A DNA stretch of 64,000 nt from an uncultured Massilia sp. (GCA_913778765.1 CAJYXO010000123.1:1-64000), one strand, 5' to 3'. Numbered from the stretch's first letter, positions 53,529 through 63,444 are shown. Notes: a model not told the origin generated them from the sequence alone. A program made the numbers and translations.

Positions 53529-54071
53529 ATGAAACCGATTCGCAACAGGCGAGGGCAGCCGGCCCGCCACCCGGCCATCAAGGCGGCGCTCTTGATCGCC
53601 GGCCTGCTGGTGGCGAGCCTGGCCTGGGCCGCGCTGCCGCCGCCCACCCCGGCGCAGCAGCAGGCCGCGGCCGAGAAGAAGGCCAAGGCCGATGCCCAGG
53701 CCGCCAAGGACAAGATCAGCCTGGCGGCGTCGATGGACGCCGTGACCGCCCGCTACCGCGCGCGCGCCGCCCAGGAAGGCTGGAAGACGCATCCGGCGGT
53801 GGCGGTCGTGGCCGCGGCGCCGGCAGCGGCAGCGGCGCCCGGTGGCGCACCGATCACCGCGGCCGGCGCGGCAAGCCCGCCGCCGGCCGGATCGCCGGGC
53901 GCCGGCACCCCGACCGCGGCATCGCTGGCGGCGCCGAATCCCTCCATCAAGAGCGAGAAACTGGGCACCGCACCGCCCAGCGAGGATGTGAAGAAGGGGC
54001 AGACCCGCGCCCAGCCGCGCGACGCCAAACCCACCGTCGACAAAGGCACGCCTGACGTGAAGAACAAATGA
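53529..54071 (+). CDS. Ala/Pro-rich secreted protein of the FDH operon
   Basis: 180 residues, ATG 53529 with GACGAGGA upstream. Signal peptide (AALLIAGLLVASLAWA-A), then a short helical Gln/Ala/Lys region (PAQQQAAAEKKAKADAQAAK), then a disordered Ala/Pro/Gly tail and a charged end. No family recognised. It overlaps the DUF3305 gene by 4 bases. Confidence 0.65.
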   Translation: MKPIRNRRGQPARHPAIKAALLIAGLLVASLAWAALPPPTPAQQQAAAEKKAKADAQAAKDKISLAASMDAVTARYRARAAQEGWKTHPAVAVVAAAPAAAAAPGGAPITAAGAASPPPAGSPGAGTPTAASLAAPNPSIKSEKLGTAPPSEDVKKGQTRAQPRDAKPTVDKGTPDVKNK

Positions 54072-54511
54072 AGATGGGCAGCATGCCGATCGCGGTGCTG
54101 ATGCAGCGCCGCGCCGTCAAGCACGTGTGGGCGGACGAGGCCTGGGAAGCGGTGGGCGTGGTGCCCGACCGCGGCAATCTGCCGGCCGTGCAGATGCTGA
54201 GCCAGTCGCCGGAACGCGACTATTACCTGGTCTCCGGCCTCGAACTGGAACTGTATCCGGACGAGAACGAAGGCTATTACGAGAACATGATGGCGCCCGA
54301 TTCGAAAGTCTTCGTGCTGTGGCGCATGGAAGCCGGGCGGGCGATGCCGGTGCGGGCCTCGGTCAGCTATGTCGAAGGCACGCGCATGTTCGACTCCGGC
54401 GAGAACGCCGACGGCGTGACCATGCCGGCCGATATCTACGCCTGGGTGGCCGCCTACCTGCGCGAGCACTACCAGCCGAAGCCGCGCCGCGGCCGGCGAG
54501 AGCACGGCTAA
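54068..54511 (+). CDS. DUF3305 protein (formate dehydrogenase accessory)
   Basis: 147 residues, with start overlapping the previous stop. It shows M-P-I-A-V-L-M-Q-R-R, W-A-D-E-A-W-E-A-V-G-V-V-P, YYLVSGLELELYPDENEGYY and F-V-L-W-R-M-E, the DUF3305 pattern. DUF3305 and DUF3306 are regularly paired in FDH operons of Proteobacteria. A role in enzyme maturation or assembly is assumed from this linkage only. Confidence 0.85.
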   Translation: MKMGSMPIAVLMQRRAVKHVWADEAWEAVGVVPDRGNLPAVQMLSQSPERDYYLVSGLELELYPDENEGYYENMMAPDSKVFVLWRMEAGRAMPVRASVSYVEGTRMFDSGENADGVTMPADIYAWVAAYLREHYQPKPRRGRREHG

Positions 54512-54515
54512 GCCC

Positions 54516-55070
54516 ATGTCCGAGGAAGGCTTCCTGCGCCGCTGGGCGCGCAGAAAGAGCGCACTGCGATCCGAGGTCCGCGAAGGACGCGAGCCTGTCG
54601 CGGCGCCGGTGTCCGCGCAGGCGCCTGTGCCCGCGTCTGCGCCGGCATTCGTGGCCACGCCAGGCGCGCCGGCCGATCCGCCGCCGCCGCAGCCCGTCAC
54701 GCAAATGCCGCCGGAACCGGCCGCCGAACGCCCGCTGCCGACGATGGACGACGTCGCCACGCTGGACCGGGATTCCGACTTCTCGGCCTTCGTCGCGCGC
54801 GGCGTCGACCAGGCCGTGCGCCGCAGCGCGCTGAAAAAGCTGTTCGCCGATCCGCATTTCAACGCGATGGACCGGCTCGACGTCTACATCGACGACTACA
54901 CCAAACCGAGTCCGGTGTCGGAAGCGATGCTGGCCTCGCTCGAGCATGCGAAAAGCGTGTTCGCGAAGATGCTCGAGGACGAGCCGGAAACGCAGCTGGA
55001 AGCAGAACCGAAAGCACAACCGGCGGCAGAACCACAATCACAAAAACCACCTGAACAAGAGACACAATGA
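54516..55070 (+). CDS. DUF3306 protein (formate dehydrogenase accessory)
   Basis: 184 residues. N-terminal F-L-R-R-W-A-R-R-K, a Pro/Ala-rich linker, then L-P-T-M-D-D-V-A-T-L-D-R-D-S-D-F-S-A-F and V-R-R-S-A-L-K-K-L-F-A-D-P-H-F-N-A-M-D-R-L-D-V-Y, the DUF3306 core. It follows DUF3305 by 4 bases and overlaps the ferredoxin gene by 4. Cytoplasmic, no signal peptide. Confidence 0.85.
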   Translation: MSEEGFLRRWARRKSALRSEVREGREPVAAPVSAQAPVPASAPAFVATPGAPADPPPPQPVTQMPPEPAAERPLPTMDDVATLDRDSDFSAFVARGVDQAVRRSALKKLFADPHFNAMDRLDVYIDDYTKPSPVSEAMLASLEHAKSVFAKMLEDEPETQLEAEPKAQPAAEPQSQKPPEQETQ

Positions 55071-56758
55071 ATATCCGTTTCATCGAAGGGCAGGGCGAGG
55101 ACCCGGTCCAGGCGGCCAGGAACCTGCTCGCCCGCACCAGCGCCATCGCCGCGCTCGGCGCCGTCGAAGCACCCGAGCCGCTCGACACGGTCGGCTACCG
55201 CTCCGCCGGCCATACCCTGGTCATCGGCAGCAGCGCCCAGGCGCTGCCCTGGGCCGACCGCCTGGCCGGCGGCCTGAACGTGACCCTCCTGCTGCTCGAC
55301 GCGAACGAGGGCGACAAGCCGCCGCTGCGCATCTATCCCGTGTTCCCCGCCCGCGCGATCGTGCTGAGCGGCTGGCTGGGCGCCTTCCAGGCCACCTGGC
55401 AGGCCCCTGGGCGCGCGCCGGAACACGGCAAATTCGACCTGGTGCTGGATCTCGGCGCGGCGCCGCAGATTGCGACCCACCAGCGCCCGCACGGCTATTA
55501 CGCGCCCGGTCCGGACGAGGCGGCGCGAGCGGAAGCGGTCGAAGAACTGCTGGAGATGGTCGGCGAATTCGAGAAGCCGAAATACTTCAGCTACAAGGAG
55601 CGCCTGTGCGCCCACAGCCGTAACCAGCTGGTCGGCTGCAATGCCTGCGTCGAGATCTGCTCGGCCGGCGCCATCGAGGGCGCGGGCGACCTGATCAAGG
55701 TGAACCCCTACCTGTGCGCCGGCTGCGGCGCCTGCACCACCGTGTGTCCGACCGGCGCGATCTCGTACGCCTACCCGTCGGCCAGCCACACCGGCGGGCG
55801 CATCAAGACCGTGCTGCAGGCCTATGCGGAGGCGGGCGGCGAGGAGCCCGTGCTGCTGCTGCACGGCCTCGAAGGCGCTGCGCTGCTGGCCCAGGCCGAA
55901 GGCGGGCGGGACAGCGCCGTCCCCGGGCGCCTGCTGCCGCTCGGCCTGCACCACACGGCCTCGACCGGCATCGACGTCTGGCTCAGCGCGCTGGCCTATG
56001 GCGCGGCCGGCGTCACGGTCCTGATGACCGGGGATGAAGCGCCGCAGTACGTGGCCGCGCTAAGCCAGCAAATGGAAATCGCCCAGGCCATCCTCGACGG
56101 TCTCGGGTACGCGGGGCCGCACCTGCAGCTGCTGCGGGCGGGCAGCCCGGACGAGCTGGCGGTGGCCCTGCAGCATGCGCCGCGGGGCCAGGCGCCGACG
56201 CAACGCGCCGGCTTCAACGTCGCCGCGGACAAGCGCAATACGCTCGACTACGCACTCGACCACCTGGTCAAGCACGCGCCGGTGAAGGCCGAGCAGATCG
56301 CGCTGCCGGCCGGCGCGCCCTTCGGCACGCTGGCGGTGGACAGCGCCGCCTGCAGCCTGTGCATGTCCTGCGTCGGCGCCTGTCCGAGTTCGGCGCTGAT
56401 GGATGGCCAGAACGCGCCGCAGCTGCGCTTCGTCGAGAAGAACTGCGTGCAGTGCGGCCTGTGCGCCACCACCTGCCCGGAAAACGCGATCAGCCTCGTG
56501 CCGCGCATGAACCTGACGGACACGCGCAAGCAGACCGTGGTGCTGAACGAGACCCAGCCCTTCCACTGCATCCGCTGCAGCAAGCCCTTCGGCACCCTGC
56601 GCATGGTCGAGACCATGCTGGCGCGCCTGGCTTCGCACCCGGCATTCGCCGGCAACCTCGACCGCATGCGCATGTGCGGCGACTGCCGCGTGATCGACAT
56701 GATGACGCCGAAGGACGAGGTGAACGTCGGCGAGGTGAAGGAGCTGCGGCGCCAATGA
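55067..56758 (+). CDS. Multi-cluster 4Fe-4S ferredoxin protein of the FDH operon
   Basis: 563 residues. A ~180-residue N-terminal domain without a named motif precedes two [4Fe-4S] modules: C-N-A-C-V-E-I-C plus C-A-G-C-G-A-C-T-T-V-C-P, and C-S-L-C-M-S-C-V-G-A-C-P plus C-V-Q-C-G-L-C-A-T-T-C-P, so four clusters. A final C-I-R-C and C-G-D-C may bind another metal. No signal peptide. This protein goes with DUF3305/3306 in many FDH operons and probably handles electrons in the cytoplasm during maturation. The link is by context. Confidence 0.85.
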   Translation: MNIRFIEGQGEDPVQAARNLLARTSAIAALGAVEAPEPLDTVGYRSAGHTLVIGSSAQALPWADRLAGGLNVTLLLLDANEGDKPPLRIYPVFPARAIVLSGWLGAFQATWQAPGRAPEHGKFDLVLDLGAAPQIATHQRPHGYYAPGPDEAARAEAVEELLEMVGEFEKPKYFSYKERLCAHSRNQLVGCNACVEICSAGAIEGAGDLIKVNPYLCAGCGACTTVCPTGAISYAYPSASHTGGRIKTVLQAYAEAGGEEPVLLLHGLEGAALLAQAEGGRDSAVPGRLLPLGLHHTASTGIDVWLSALAYGAAGVTVLMTGDEAPQYVAALSQQMEIAQAILDGLGYAGPHLQLLRAGSPDELAVALQHAPRGQAPTQRAGFNVAADKRNTLDYALDHLVKHAPVKAEQIALPAGAPFGTLAVDSAACSLCMSCVGACPSSALMDGQNAPQLRFVEKNCVQCGLCATTCPENAISLVPRMNLTDTRKQTVVLNETQPFHCIRCSKPFGTLRMVETMLARLASHPAFAGNLDRMRMCGDCRVIDMMTPKDEVNVGEVKELRRQ

Positions 56759-56827
56759 GGGTCGCGTAACCCGGGCGTCGGCAAGCCATGGCAAAATGTT
56801 CGTCACAGAACATACAAGGAGGAAACC

Positions 56828-58504
56828 ATGGCCGCATCCCCGTACGAGCGCTTCATCGCCGCGCGCGACTTCCTGCAGCAGCACCGGCTCGACTACGATA
56901 CCGCCTACCGCGACTACCAGGCCCCGGTGCTCGACGAGTTCAACTGGGCGCTCGACTTTTTCGACGTCCAGGCCCGCGGCAACCAGACGCCGGCGCTGTG
57001 GGTCGTGGAAGAGGACGGCAGCGAACGCAAGATCAGCTACGCCGACATGGCTGTCCGCTCGAGCCGGGTGGCCAACTGGCTGCGCGCGCAGGGCGTCCAG
57101 CGCGGCGACCGCGTGCTGCTGATGCTGCCGAACCGGGTCGAGCTGTGGGAGATCATGCTGGCCGGGATCAAGCTGGGCGCCGTGCTGGTGCCGACCACCA
57201 TGCTGGTGTCGCCAGGCGACCTCGAAGACCGCCTGCAGCGCGGCCGGATCCGCCACGTCATCGCGCAAGCCTCCGAGACCCACAAGTTCGCCGGCCTGGC
57301 CGGCGACTACACCCGTATCGCGGTGGGCGGCGCGCTCGATGGCTGGACCGATTTCGCCCGGAGCGCCGGCGCCGAAAGCGAGTTCACGCCCTCGGGTGTG
57401 ACCAAGGCCACCGATCCGCTGCTGCTGTATTTCACCTCCGGCACCACGGCGAAACCGAAGCTGGTGCTGCACAGCCAGCAGAGCTATCCGGTCGGCCATC
57501 TGTCGACGATGTACTGGATCGGCCTGAAGCCGGGCGACGTCCACTGGAACATCAGCTCGCCCGGCTGGGCCAAGCACGCCTGGAGCTGCTTCTTCGCGCC
57601 CTGGAATGCCGGCGCCACCATCTTCGTCTACAACTACGAGCGCTTTTCGGCGCGCGCCTGCCTGGACGTGATTTGCCGCTGCGGCGTGACCTCGCTGTGC
57701 GCGCCGCCGACCGTGTGGCGCATGATGATCAAGGAAGACCTGACGGCGTGGAAGCCGCCGCTGCGCGAGCTGGTCGGCGCCGGCGAGCCGCTGAACCCGG
57801 AAGTCATCGAGCAGGTCGAGCGGGCCTGGGGCATCCGCATCCGCGACGGCTTCGGGCAGACGGAAACCACCTGCCAGATCGGCAATCCGCCGGGCCAGGT
57901 CGTGAAACCGGGCTCGATGGGGCGGCCGCTGCCGGGCTACCGCGTGGCGCTGCTCGACCTCGACGACCAGCCGGCCCGGGAAGGCGAGATTTCATTGGTA
58001 CTGGATCCGGCGCCGCTGGCCCTGATGCTGTGCTACGAAGGCGACGAAGCCAAGACCGCCGACGTCATGCGCGCCGGCCACTACCACACCGGCGACACCG
58101 CCACCGTCGACGAAGACGGCTATTACTTCTACGTCGGCCGCAACGACGACGTGTTCAAGTCTTCCGACTACCGCATCAGCCCCTTCGAGCTGGAAAGCGT
58201 GCTGATCGAGCACCCGGACGTGCTGGAAGCGGCGATCGTGCCGAGCCCCGACCCGCTGCGCCTGTCGGTGCCGAAGGCGTTCATCACCCTGCGGCCCGGC
58301 GTCGAGCCGACCCGCGAACTGGCAGGCAGAATCTTCGCCTTCGCGCGCGAACGCCTGTCGCCTTATAAGCGGATCCGCCGGCTCGAATTCACCGAGCTGC
58401 CGAAGACCATCTCCGGCAAGATCCGCCGCGTCGAGCTGCGCAGGGCCGAGCAGGCCGGCGGACGCCAGGGCACGGAATTCCGCGAGGAGGATTTTGCGGG
58501 CTGA
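56828..58504 (+). CDS. AMP-forming acyl-CoA ligase (medium-chain/benzoate type)
   Basis: 558 residues from ATG 56828, with AAGGAGGAAA upstream. AMP-binding motifs: Y-F-T-S-G-T-T-A-K-P-K (P-loop), F-G-Q-T-E-T-T, Y-H-T-G-D-T-A, and the catalytic Lys in K-T-I-S-G-K-I-R-R. W-N-I-S-S-P-G-W-A-K-H-A-W and the overall pattern resemble ACSM-type medium-chain or aryl-CoA ligases. The substrate cannot be fixed from sequence. It is 69 bases after the FDH ferredoxin and may be transcribed separately. Confidence 0.88.
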   Translation: MAASPYERFIAARDFLQQHRLDYDTAYRDYQAPVLDEFNWALDFFDVQARGNQTPALWVVEEDGSERKISYADMAVRSSRVANWLRAQGVQRGDRVLLMLPNRVELWEIMLAGIKLGAVLVPTTMLVSPGDLEDRLQRGRIRHVIAQASETHKFAGLAGDYTRIAVGGALDGWTDFARSAGAESEFTPSGVTKATDPLLLYFTSGTTAKPKLVLHSQQSYPVGHLSTMYWIGLKPGDVHWNISSPGWAKHAWSCFFAPWNAGATIFVYNYERFSARACLDVICRCGVTSLCAPPTVWRMMIKEDLTAWKPPLRELVGAGEPLNPEVIEQVERAWGIRIRDGFGQTETTCQIGNPPGQVVKPGSMGRPLPGYRVALLDLDDQPAREGEISLVLDPAPLALMLCYEGDEAKTADVMRAGHYHTGDTATVDEDGYYFYVGRNDDVFKSSDYRISPFELESVLIEHPDVLEAAIVPSPDPLRLSVPKAFITLRPGVEPTRELAGRIFAFARERLSPYKRIRRLEFTELPKTISGKIRRVELRRAEQAGGRQGTEFREEDFAG

Positions 58505-58528
58505 TCCCTGCCACGGAGCGAGCCGGCC

Positions 58529-59407
58529 GTGCTGAACGCCCTGCGGGAGTTGCTGCGGCCGCCGCCGGGCATGGACTTCGACTTCAGCCGGCCGCCCGGT
58601 GAGCCGGCCCTGATGCCGGCCGGCGGCGTGTCGTGGCGGGTGTTCGCCAATCCGGTCGTCCTGTTCGTCGGCGGGGTGGGGGCGGTCCTGCTCGAGCTGG
58701 CCGAGCCCTCGGTGCGCAGCGGCGTCTGGGAGCACAGCAGCTTCCAGCGCAATCCGCACCTGCGCCTGCGCCGCACCGGCTTCGCGGCCATGATGACGGT
58801 CTACGGGCCGCGCTCGGCGGCCGAGCAGCTGATCGCGCGCGTGGTGCGCATGCACGGGCACGTGGCGGGCGCGACGCCGGACGGCGTGGCCTACCGCGCC
58901 AACGATCCGCGCCTGCTCGACTGGGTGCATGCGACCGCCACCTTCGGCTTCACCCAGGCCTGCCACGCGTATGCGGAGGCATTGACGGCGCAGGAGAAGG
59001 ACAGTGCCTTCGCCGAGTCCCGGCCCTCCGCCGACCTCTACGGCGCGACCGGCTCGCCGGACTCCTGGGCCGGCTGGGAAGCGCTGCTGGCCGCCACGGC
59101 GCCGCAACTGGAAGGCTCGGCCATCCTCGACGATTTCCTGCGCATCCTGGCCGATGCCGCCATCCTCCCGGCGCCGCTGCGCCCGCTGCAGCGCCTCCTG
59201 ATCCGCGCCGCCGTCGACATCGTCCCGGAGCCGGTCCGTTCGCTGCCCCAGTTGCGCGGACGCGGCCTGCGTCCCGGGGAGGCGGCGCTGGTGCGCCTGC
59301 TGGCGCGCACGGCCCGATGGCTGCCGCTGGGCGACATCCCGCCGCGCCAGGCCGCGCGCCGGCTCGGCCTCGGATCCCCAGTGCCATCCCGGCCGCGCCG
59401 GCGCTGA
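58529..59407 (+). CDS. DUF2236 (MpaB/latex-oxygenase-like) protein
   Basis: 292 residues from GTG 58529. R-V-F-A-N-P-V-V-L-F-V-G-G-V-G-A-V-L-L-E-L-A-E-P, V-R-S-G-V-W-E-H-S, then R-L-R-R-T-G-F-A-A-M-M-T-V-Y-G, H-G-H-V-A-G and D-W-V-H-A-T-A-T-F-G. This is the DUF2236 pattern; relatives bind heme b and include latex-clearing Lcp and MpaB. Substrate unknown. Confidence 0.82.
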   Translation: MLNALRELLRPPPGMDFDFSRPPGEPALMPAGGVSWRVFANPVVLFVGGVGAVLLELAEPSVRSGVWEHSSFQRNPHLRLRRTGFAAMMTVYGPRSAAEQLIARVVRMHGHVAGATPDGVAYRANDPRLLDWVHATATFGFTQACHAYAEALTAQEKDSAFAESRPSADLYGATGSPDSWAGWEALLAATAPQLEGSAILDDFLRILADAAILPAPLRPLQRLLIRAAVDIVPEPVRSLPQLRGRGLRPGEAALVRLLARTARWLPLGDIPPRQAARRLGLGSPVPSRPRRR

Positions 59408-59493
59408 AGGCCATCGTTCGCGTGCGGCACAAGCCGTGCTTTTCGGTCAATAATAGGCATCCTCATCGTTCACCCATCGAGCACACATCCGCA

Positions 59494-59976
59494 ATGAGCA
59501 AGGAAAAGAATTACGAAGTCCGGAAGTCCCCCGTTCACGGCAACGGCGTGTTCGCACTGCGTCCGATCGGCGCCGGTGAGCGCATCATCGAATACCGCGG
59601 CGAACGCATCTCCTGGGATGCCGCCACCGAGCGCGCGGCGCGGCAGGGCGGCCCGATCAACCACACCTTCTACTTCAGCCTGGCCGACGGCAAGGTCATC
59701 GACGGCGGCCGCCGCGGCAACGATGCGCGCTGGATCAACCATGCCTGCGAACCGAACTGCGAAGCCTACGAAGAAGACGGCCGGGTCTGGATCCACGCGC
59801 TGCGCGACATCGACACCGGCGAGGAGCTGAACTACAACTACGCGCTGATCTACGACGAACGCCATACGCCGGCCCTGAAGCGCCAGTTCGCCTGCCGCTG
59901 CGGCACCCCGGGCTGTAGCGGCACGATGCTGGCGCCGAAGCGCCGTTCGCGCGCGAAAAGCGAAAGGGCGTCATGA
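59494..59976 (+). CDS. SET-domain protein-lysine methyltransferase
   Basis: 160 residues from ATG 59494. The SET core is complete: [36 protein letters not shown] (NHxxxPN), G-E-E-L-N-Y-N-Y, and a post-SET Cys group C-R-C-G-T-P-G-C. The domain transfers methyl from SAM to a protein lysine; in bacteria few targets are known. Basic C-terminal tail. The stop overlaps the pncB start. Confidence 0.9.
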   Translation: MSKEKNYEVRKSPVHGNGVFALRPIGAGERIIEYRGERISWDAATERAARQGGPINHTFYFSLADGKVIDGGRRGNDARWINHACEPNCEAYEEDGRVWIHALRDIDTGEELNYNYALIYDERHTPALKRQFACRCGTPGCSGTMLAPKRRSRAKSERAS

Positions 59977-61160
59977 AGCCCGTCGTCCGCAGCCTGCTGG
60001 AAACCGACCTGTACAAATTCACGATGTGGCAGGCCTTCCTGCACATGCACCCGGGCGCGATCGGCGAATACGAGTTCAAGTGCCGCAACACGCCGGCCTA
60101 TCCGCTGGCCGAGCTGAAGGAAGACGTCGAACGCGAACTGGACCACCTGTGCCAGATGATGTTCAGCGAGGACGAGGTCGAGTACCTGCGTTCGCTGCGC
60201 TTCATCAAGAGCGACTTCGCCGACTTCCTGACCCTGTTCCGCTTCCAGCGCAAGTTCATCCACGTCGAAGCCGACGGCCCGCATCTGCGCATCCGCGCGG
60301 CCGGTCCGATCGTGCACGTGATGGGCTTCGAGATCTTCGTGCTCTACATCGTCAACGAGCTGTATTTCCGGCGCTTCGACCAGGCCGCGGCGATCGAGGA
60401 AGCGCGGCGGCGCCTGGCGCGGAAGGTCGAGGAATTCCGCGCCTTCGACGCCGAGCCCAAGCGCCTGAACCCCTTCGAGTTCTTCGATTTCGGCGTGCGC
60501 CGCCGCTTTTCCGGCGAGTGGCACGAAGAGGTGGTCGAGACCATGGCGCGCGAGCTGCCGCTGTTCTTCAAGGGCACCTCGAACGTCTACCTGGCGAAGA
60601 AGTTCGACCTGGTGCCGATCGGGACCATGGCGCACGAGTACATGCAGGCCTTCCAGTCCTTCGACGTGCGGCTGCGCGATTTCCAGAAAAAGGCGCTCGA
60701 AGACTGGGTCCAGGAATACCGCGGCGACCTCGGCACCGCCCTGACCGACGTGGTCGGCATGGACGCCTTCCTGCGCGACTTCGACCTGTATTTCGCCAAG
60801 CTGTTCGACGGCCTGCGCCACGACTCCGGCGACCCGGTCGAGTGGGGCGAAAAGGCGATCGCGCACTATGCCAAGCTGCGCATCGACGCCCGCACCAAGC
60901 GCCTGGTGTTCTCGGACGCGCTGACGGTGCCGAAGGCGCTGCATCTCTACCGCCACTTCGCCGACCGCGTGCAGCTCGGCTTCGGCATCGGGACCAAGCT
61001 CACCAACGACACCCAGTACGAGCCGCTCAACATCGTCATGAAGCTGGTGCGCTGCAACGGCCAGCCGGTGGCCAAGCTGTCCGACAGCCCGGGCAAGGGC
61101 ATGGGCACGGACGAAACGTTCATCGCGTATCTGCGGCAGGTGTTCGACCAGCACATTTGA
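59973..61160 (+). CDS. pncB: Nicotinate phosphoribosyltransferase
   Basis: 395 residues, ATGA overlap with the SET gene. N-terminal [46 protein letters not shown] (phosphorylated His region), [10 protein letters not shown] and [11 protein letters not shown], all PncB signatures. It makes nicotinate mononucleotide from nicotinate and PRPP in the Preiss-Handler NAD pathway. Length matches Escherichia coli PncB (about 400). Confidence 0.95.
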   Translation: MKPVVRSLLETDLYKFTMWQAFLHMHPGAIGEYEFKCRNTPAYPLAELKEDVERELDHLCQMMFSEDEVEYLRSLRFIKSDFADFLTLFRFQRKFIHVEADGPHLRIRAAGPIVHVMGFEIFVLYIVNELYFRRFDQAAAIEEARRRLARKVEEFRAFDAEPKRLNPFEFFDFGVRRRFSGEWHEEVVETMARELPLFFKGTSNVYLAKKFDLVPIGTMAHEYMQAFQSFDVRLRDFQKKALEDWVQEYRGDLGTALTDVVGMDAFLRDFDLYFAKLFDGLRHDSGDPVEWGEKAIAHYAKLRIDARTKRLVFSDALTVPKALHLYRHFADRVQLGFGIGTKLTNDTQYEPLNIVMKLVRCNGQPVAKLSDSPGKGMGTDETFIAYLRQVFDQHI

Positions 61161-61170
61161 GGAGGCAGCG

Positions 61171-61917
61171 ATGAAGCTCGACCAGCGCAGCGCCATCGTC
61201 ACCGGAGCCGCCGGCGGCATCGGCATGGCGATCGCGCGCCGGCTGCTGAACGAGGGCGCCAGCGTGCTGCTGGCCGACCTCGACCGGGGCCGCCTCGACG
61301 CCGCATCGAACCAGCTGCAGCTCGACACCAGGGCCGAGCCGAAGCGCATCGCCAGCGCGGTCTGCGACGTCTCGCGCGAAGACCAGGTCGCCGCCGCGGC
61401 CGATGCCGCCATCGCCGCCTTCGGCCACTGGGACATCGTGGTCAACAACGCCGGCCTGATGCTGTTCAAGCCGATCGAGGAGCAGACCGCCGAGGACTGG
61501 CAGCGCATCCTCGGCGTCGACCTGCTGGGCGCCTTCTTCTTCATCAAGCAGGCCTTCCTGAAGATGAAGGGCGGCGGGGCGGTGGTCAACGTCTCCAGCG
61601 TGCACGCGGTCGAGACCGAACCGCTGGTCGCGCCCTACGCGGCGGCCAAGACGGCCTTGCTGTCGCTGACCCGCTCGGCCGCGCTGGAGGGCAAGCCGAA
61701 GAAGGTGCGCGTGAACGCCGTGCTGCCGGGCGCGGTCGACACGCCCATGCTGTGGGACAACCCGAACGTGCGCTCCGGCGCCGAAATCATCAACAAGGCC
61801 GACGTCGGCACCCCCGACGACGTCGCCGCCGCCATTGCCTTCCTCTGCAGCGACGATGCCGCCTTCGTCTGGGGCGCCGGCCTGCGCGTGGATGGCGGGC
61901 GCCTGGTCAGGCTCTGA
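61171..61917 (+). CDS. Short-chain dehydrogenase/reductase (SDR)
   Basis: 248 residues, GAGGAGGC upstream. NAD(P) motif T-G-A-A-G-G-I-G-M-A, N-N-A-G-L-M, catalytic Ser in N-V-S-S-V-H, and Y-A-A-A-K. Asp in L-A-D-L-D suggests NAD preference. The C-terminal part is W-G-A-G-L-R-V-D-G-G. Classical SDR length. Substrate unknown. It starts 10 bases after pncB. Confidence 0.9.
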   Translation: MKLDQRSAIVTGAAGGIGMAIARRLLNEGASVLLADLDRGRLDAASNQLQLDTRAEPKRIASAVCDVSREDQVAAAADAAIAAFGHWDIVVNNAGLMLFKPIEEQTAEDWQRILGVDLLGAFFFIKQAFLKMKGGGAVVNVSSVHAVETEPLVAPYAAAKTALLSLTRSAALEGKPKKVRVNAVLPGAVDTPMLWDNPNVRSGAEIINKADVGTPDDVAAAIAFLCSDDAAFVWGAGLRVDGGRLVRL

Positions 61918-62055
61918 GCCGGGGGCGATCGTCACCACGCCGCCGGCATGGGCCGGCCCGCAGGTCGACGACGCTTGCACATTCCTTCACAACTCCTATC
62001 CTGCATAGGATGGCGCCACCCGGCGCCGGCTGGCTTCTACCTTGTGGAGGTGCGC

Positions 62056-63444
62056 ATGACCAACATGAAGAACGAAGTGGTCGATGCATTCAAGGCCACG
62101 CTGCGGGGGCCGGTGCTGCAGCCCGGCGACCCCGGCTACGACGATGCGCGCGCGATCTGGAACGCCATGATCGACAAGCGTCCCGCCCTGATCGTGCGCT
62201 GCGCCGGCACCGCCGACGTGGTGTCGAGCGTGAACTTCGCGCGCGAGAACGGTTTGCCGCTGGCGGTGCGCGGCGGCGGGCACAACATCGCCGGCAGCGC
62301 GCTGTGCGAGGACGGGCTGGTGATCGACCTGTCCGGCATGCGCGACGTCCACGTCGACCCGCGCATGCGCCTGGCCTGGGTCGGCGGCGGGGCGCTGCTG
62401 TCCGACGTCGACCACGAAACCCAGTCCTGCGGCCTGGCGGTCCCGCTCGGCATCAACTCGACCACCGGCACCGCCGGGCTGACCCTGGGCGGCGGCTTCG
62501 GCTGGCTGACCCGCATGCACGGGCTGGCGGTGGACAACCTGGTCGGCGCCGAAGTCGTCACCGCGGACGGCAAGCGGCACTGGGCCAGCGTCCAGGACGA
62601 GCCCGACCTGTTCTGGGCGATCCGCGGCGGCGGCGGCAACTTCGGCGTGGTGACCCTGTTCCAGTTCGCCCTGCACCCGGTCGGGCCGGACGTCACGGCC
62701 GGGCTGGTTGTGTTCCCGGCCGCCCAGGCGCGCGAGGTGATGCGCAACTACCGCGACTTCGTCGACGCGCTGCCGGACGACCTGAGCGTGTGGGCCGTGC
62801 TGCGCCAGGCGCCGCCGCTGCCCTTCCTGGCGGCCGACGTGCACGGCACGAACATCGTCGCGCTGGCCTTCTTCTCGCCCAGGCCGCCGGACGAGGTGGC
62901 GCCCATGCTCGAGCAGGTGCGCGGCTTCGGCGCCGCGCTGGGCGAGCACGTCGGCGCGATGCCCTACGAAGCCTGGCAGAAGGCTTTCGACCCGCTGCTG
63001 GCGCCGGGCGCGCGCAACTACTGGAAATCGCACAACTTCACCCACCTGTCCGACGACGCCATCGACGTCGTGCTGCGCTATGCCGGCGCGGCGCCGACCG
63101 CGCATTGCGAGATCTTCCTCGGCCTGGTCGGCGGCAAGGCGAACACGCTGCCGCCCGACGCCACCGCCTACCCGCACCGCAACGTCCAGTTCGCGATGAA
63201 CGTGCACGGGCGCTGGACCGATCCGGCCGACGACGGCAAGGTCATCACCTGGGCGCGCGAGTTCTTCGGCGCCGCCTCGCCCTATGCGGCAGGGAGCGTC
63301 TACATCAACTTCCTGACCCAGGACGAAGCAGCGCGCATCCACGAGGCCTATGGCCCCAACTACGCGCGCCTGGTCGCGATCAAGCAGCGCTACGACCCGG
63401 ACAACCTGTTCCGCTTCAACCACAACATCCGTCCTGACGCATGA
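62056..63444 (+). CDS. FAD-linked oxidase (berberine-bridge-enzyme type)
   Basis: 462 residues from ATG 62056, with GGAGG five bases upstream. FAD_binding_4 domain: L-A-V-R-G-G-G-H-N-I-A-G (His for 8-alpha FAD linkage), T-T-G-T-A-G-L-T-L-G-G-G-F-G-W-L (no second Cys link), then a C-terminal BBE motif Y-I-N-F-L-T-Q-D-E and Y-D-P-D-N-L-F-R-F-N-H-N-I. Probably oxidises a sugar or small alcohol with H2O2 release. Confidence 0.9.
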   Translation: MTNMKNEVVDAFKATLRGPVLQPGDPGYDDARAIWNAMIDKRPALIVRCAGTADVVSSVNFARENGLPLAVRGGGHNIAGSALCEDGLVIDLSGMRDVHVDPRMRLAWVGGGALLSDVDHETQSCGLAVPLGINSTTGTAGLTLGGGFGWLTRMHGLAVDNLVGAEVVTADGKRHWASVQDEPDLFWAIRGGGGNFGVVTLFQFALHPVGPDVTAGLVVFPAAQAREVMRNYRDFVDALPDDLSVWAVLRQAPPLPFLAADVHGTNIVALAFFSPRPPDEVAPMLEQVRGFGAALGEHVGAMPYEAWQKAFDPLLAPGARNYWKSHNFTHLSDDAIDVVLRYAGAAPTAHCEIFLGLVGGKANTLPPDATAYPHRNVQFAMNVHGRWTDPADDGKVITWAREFFGAASPYAAGSVYINFLTQDEAARIHEAYGPNYARLVAIKQRYDPDNLFRFNHNIRPDA

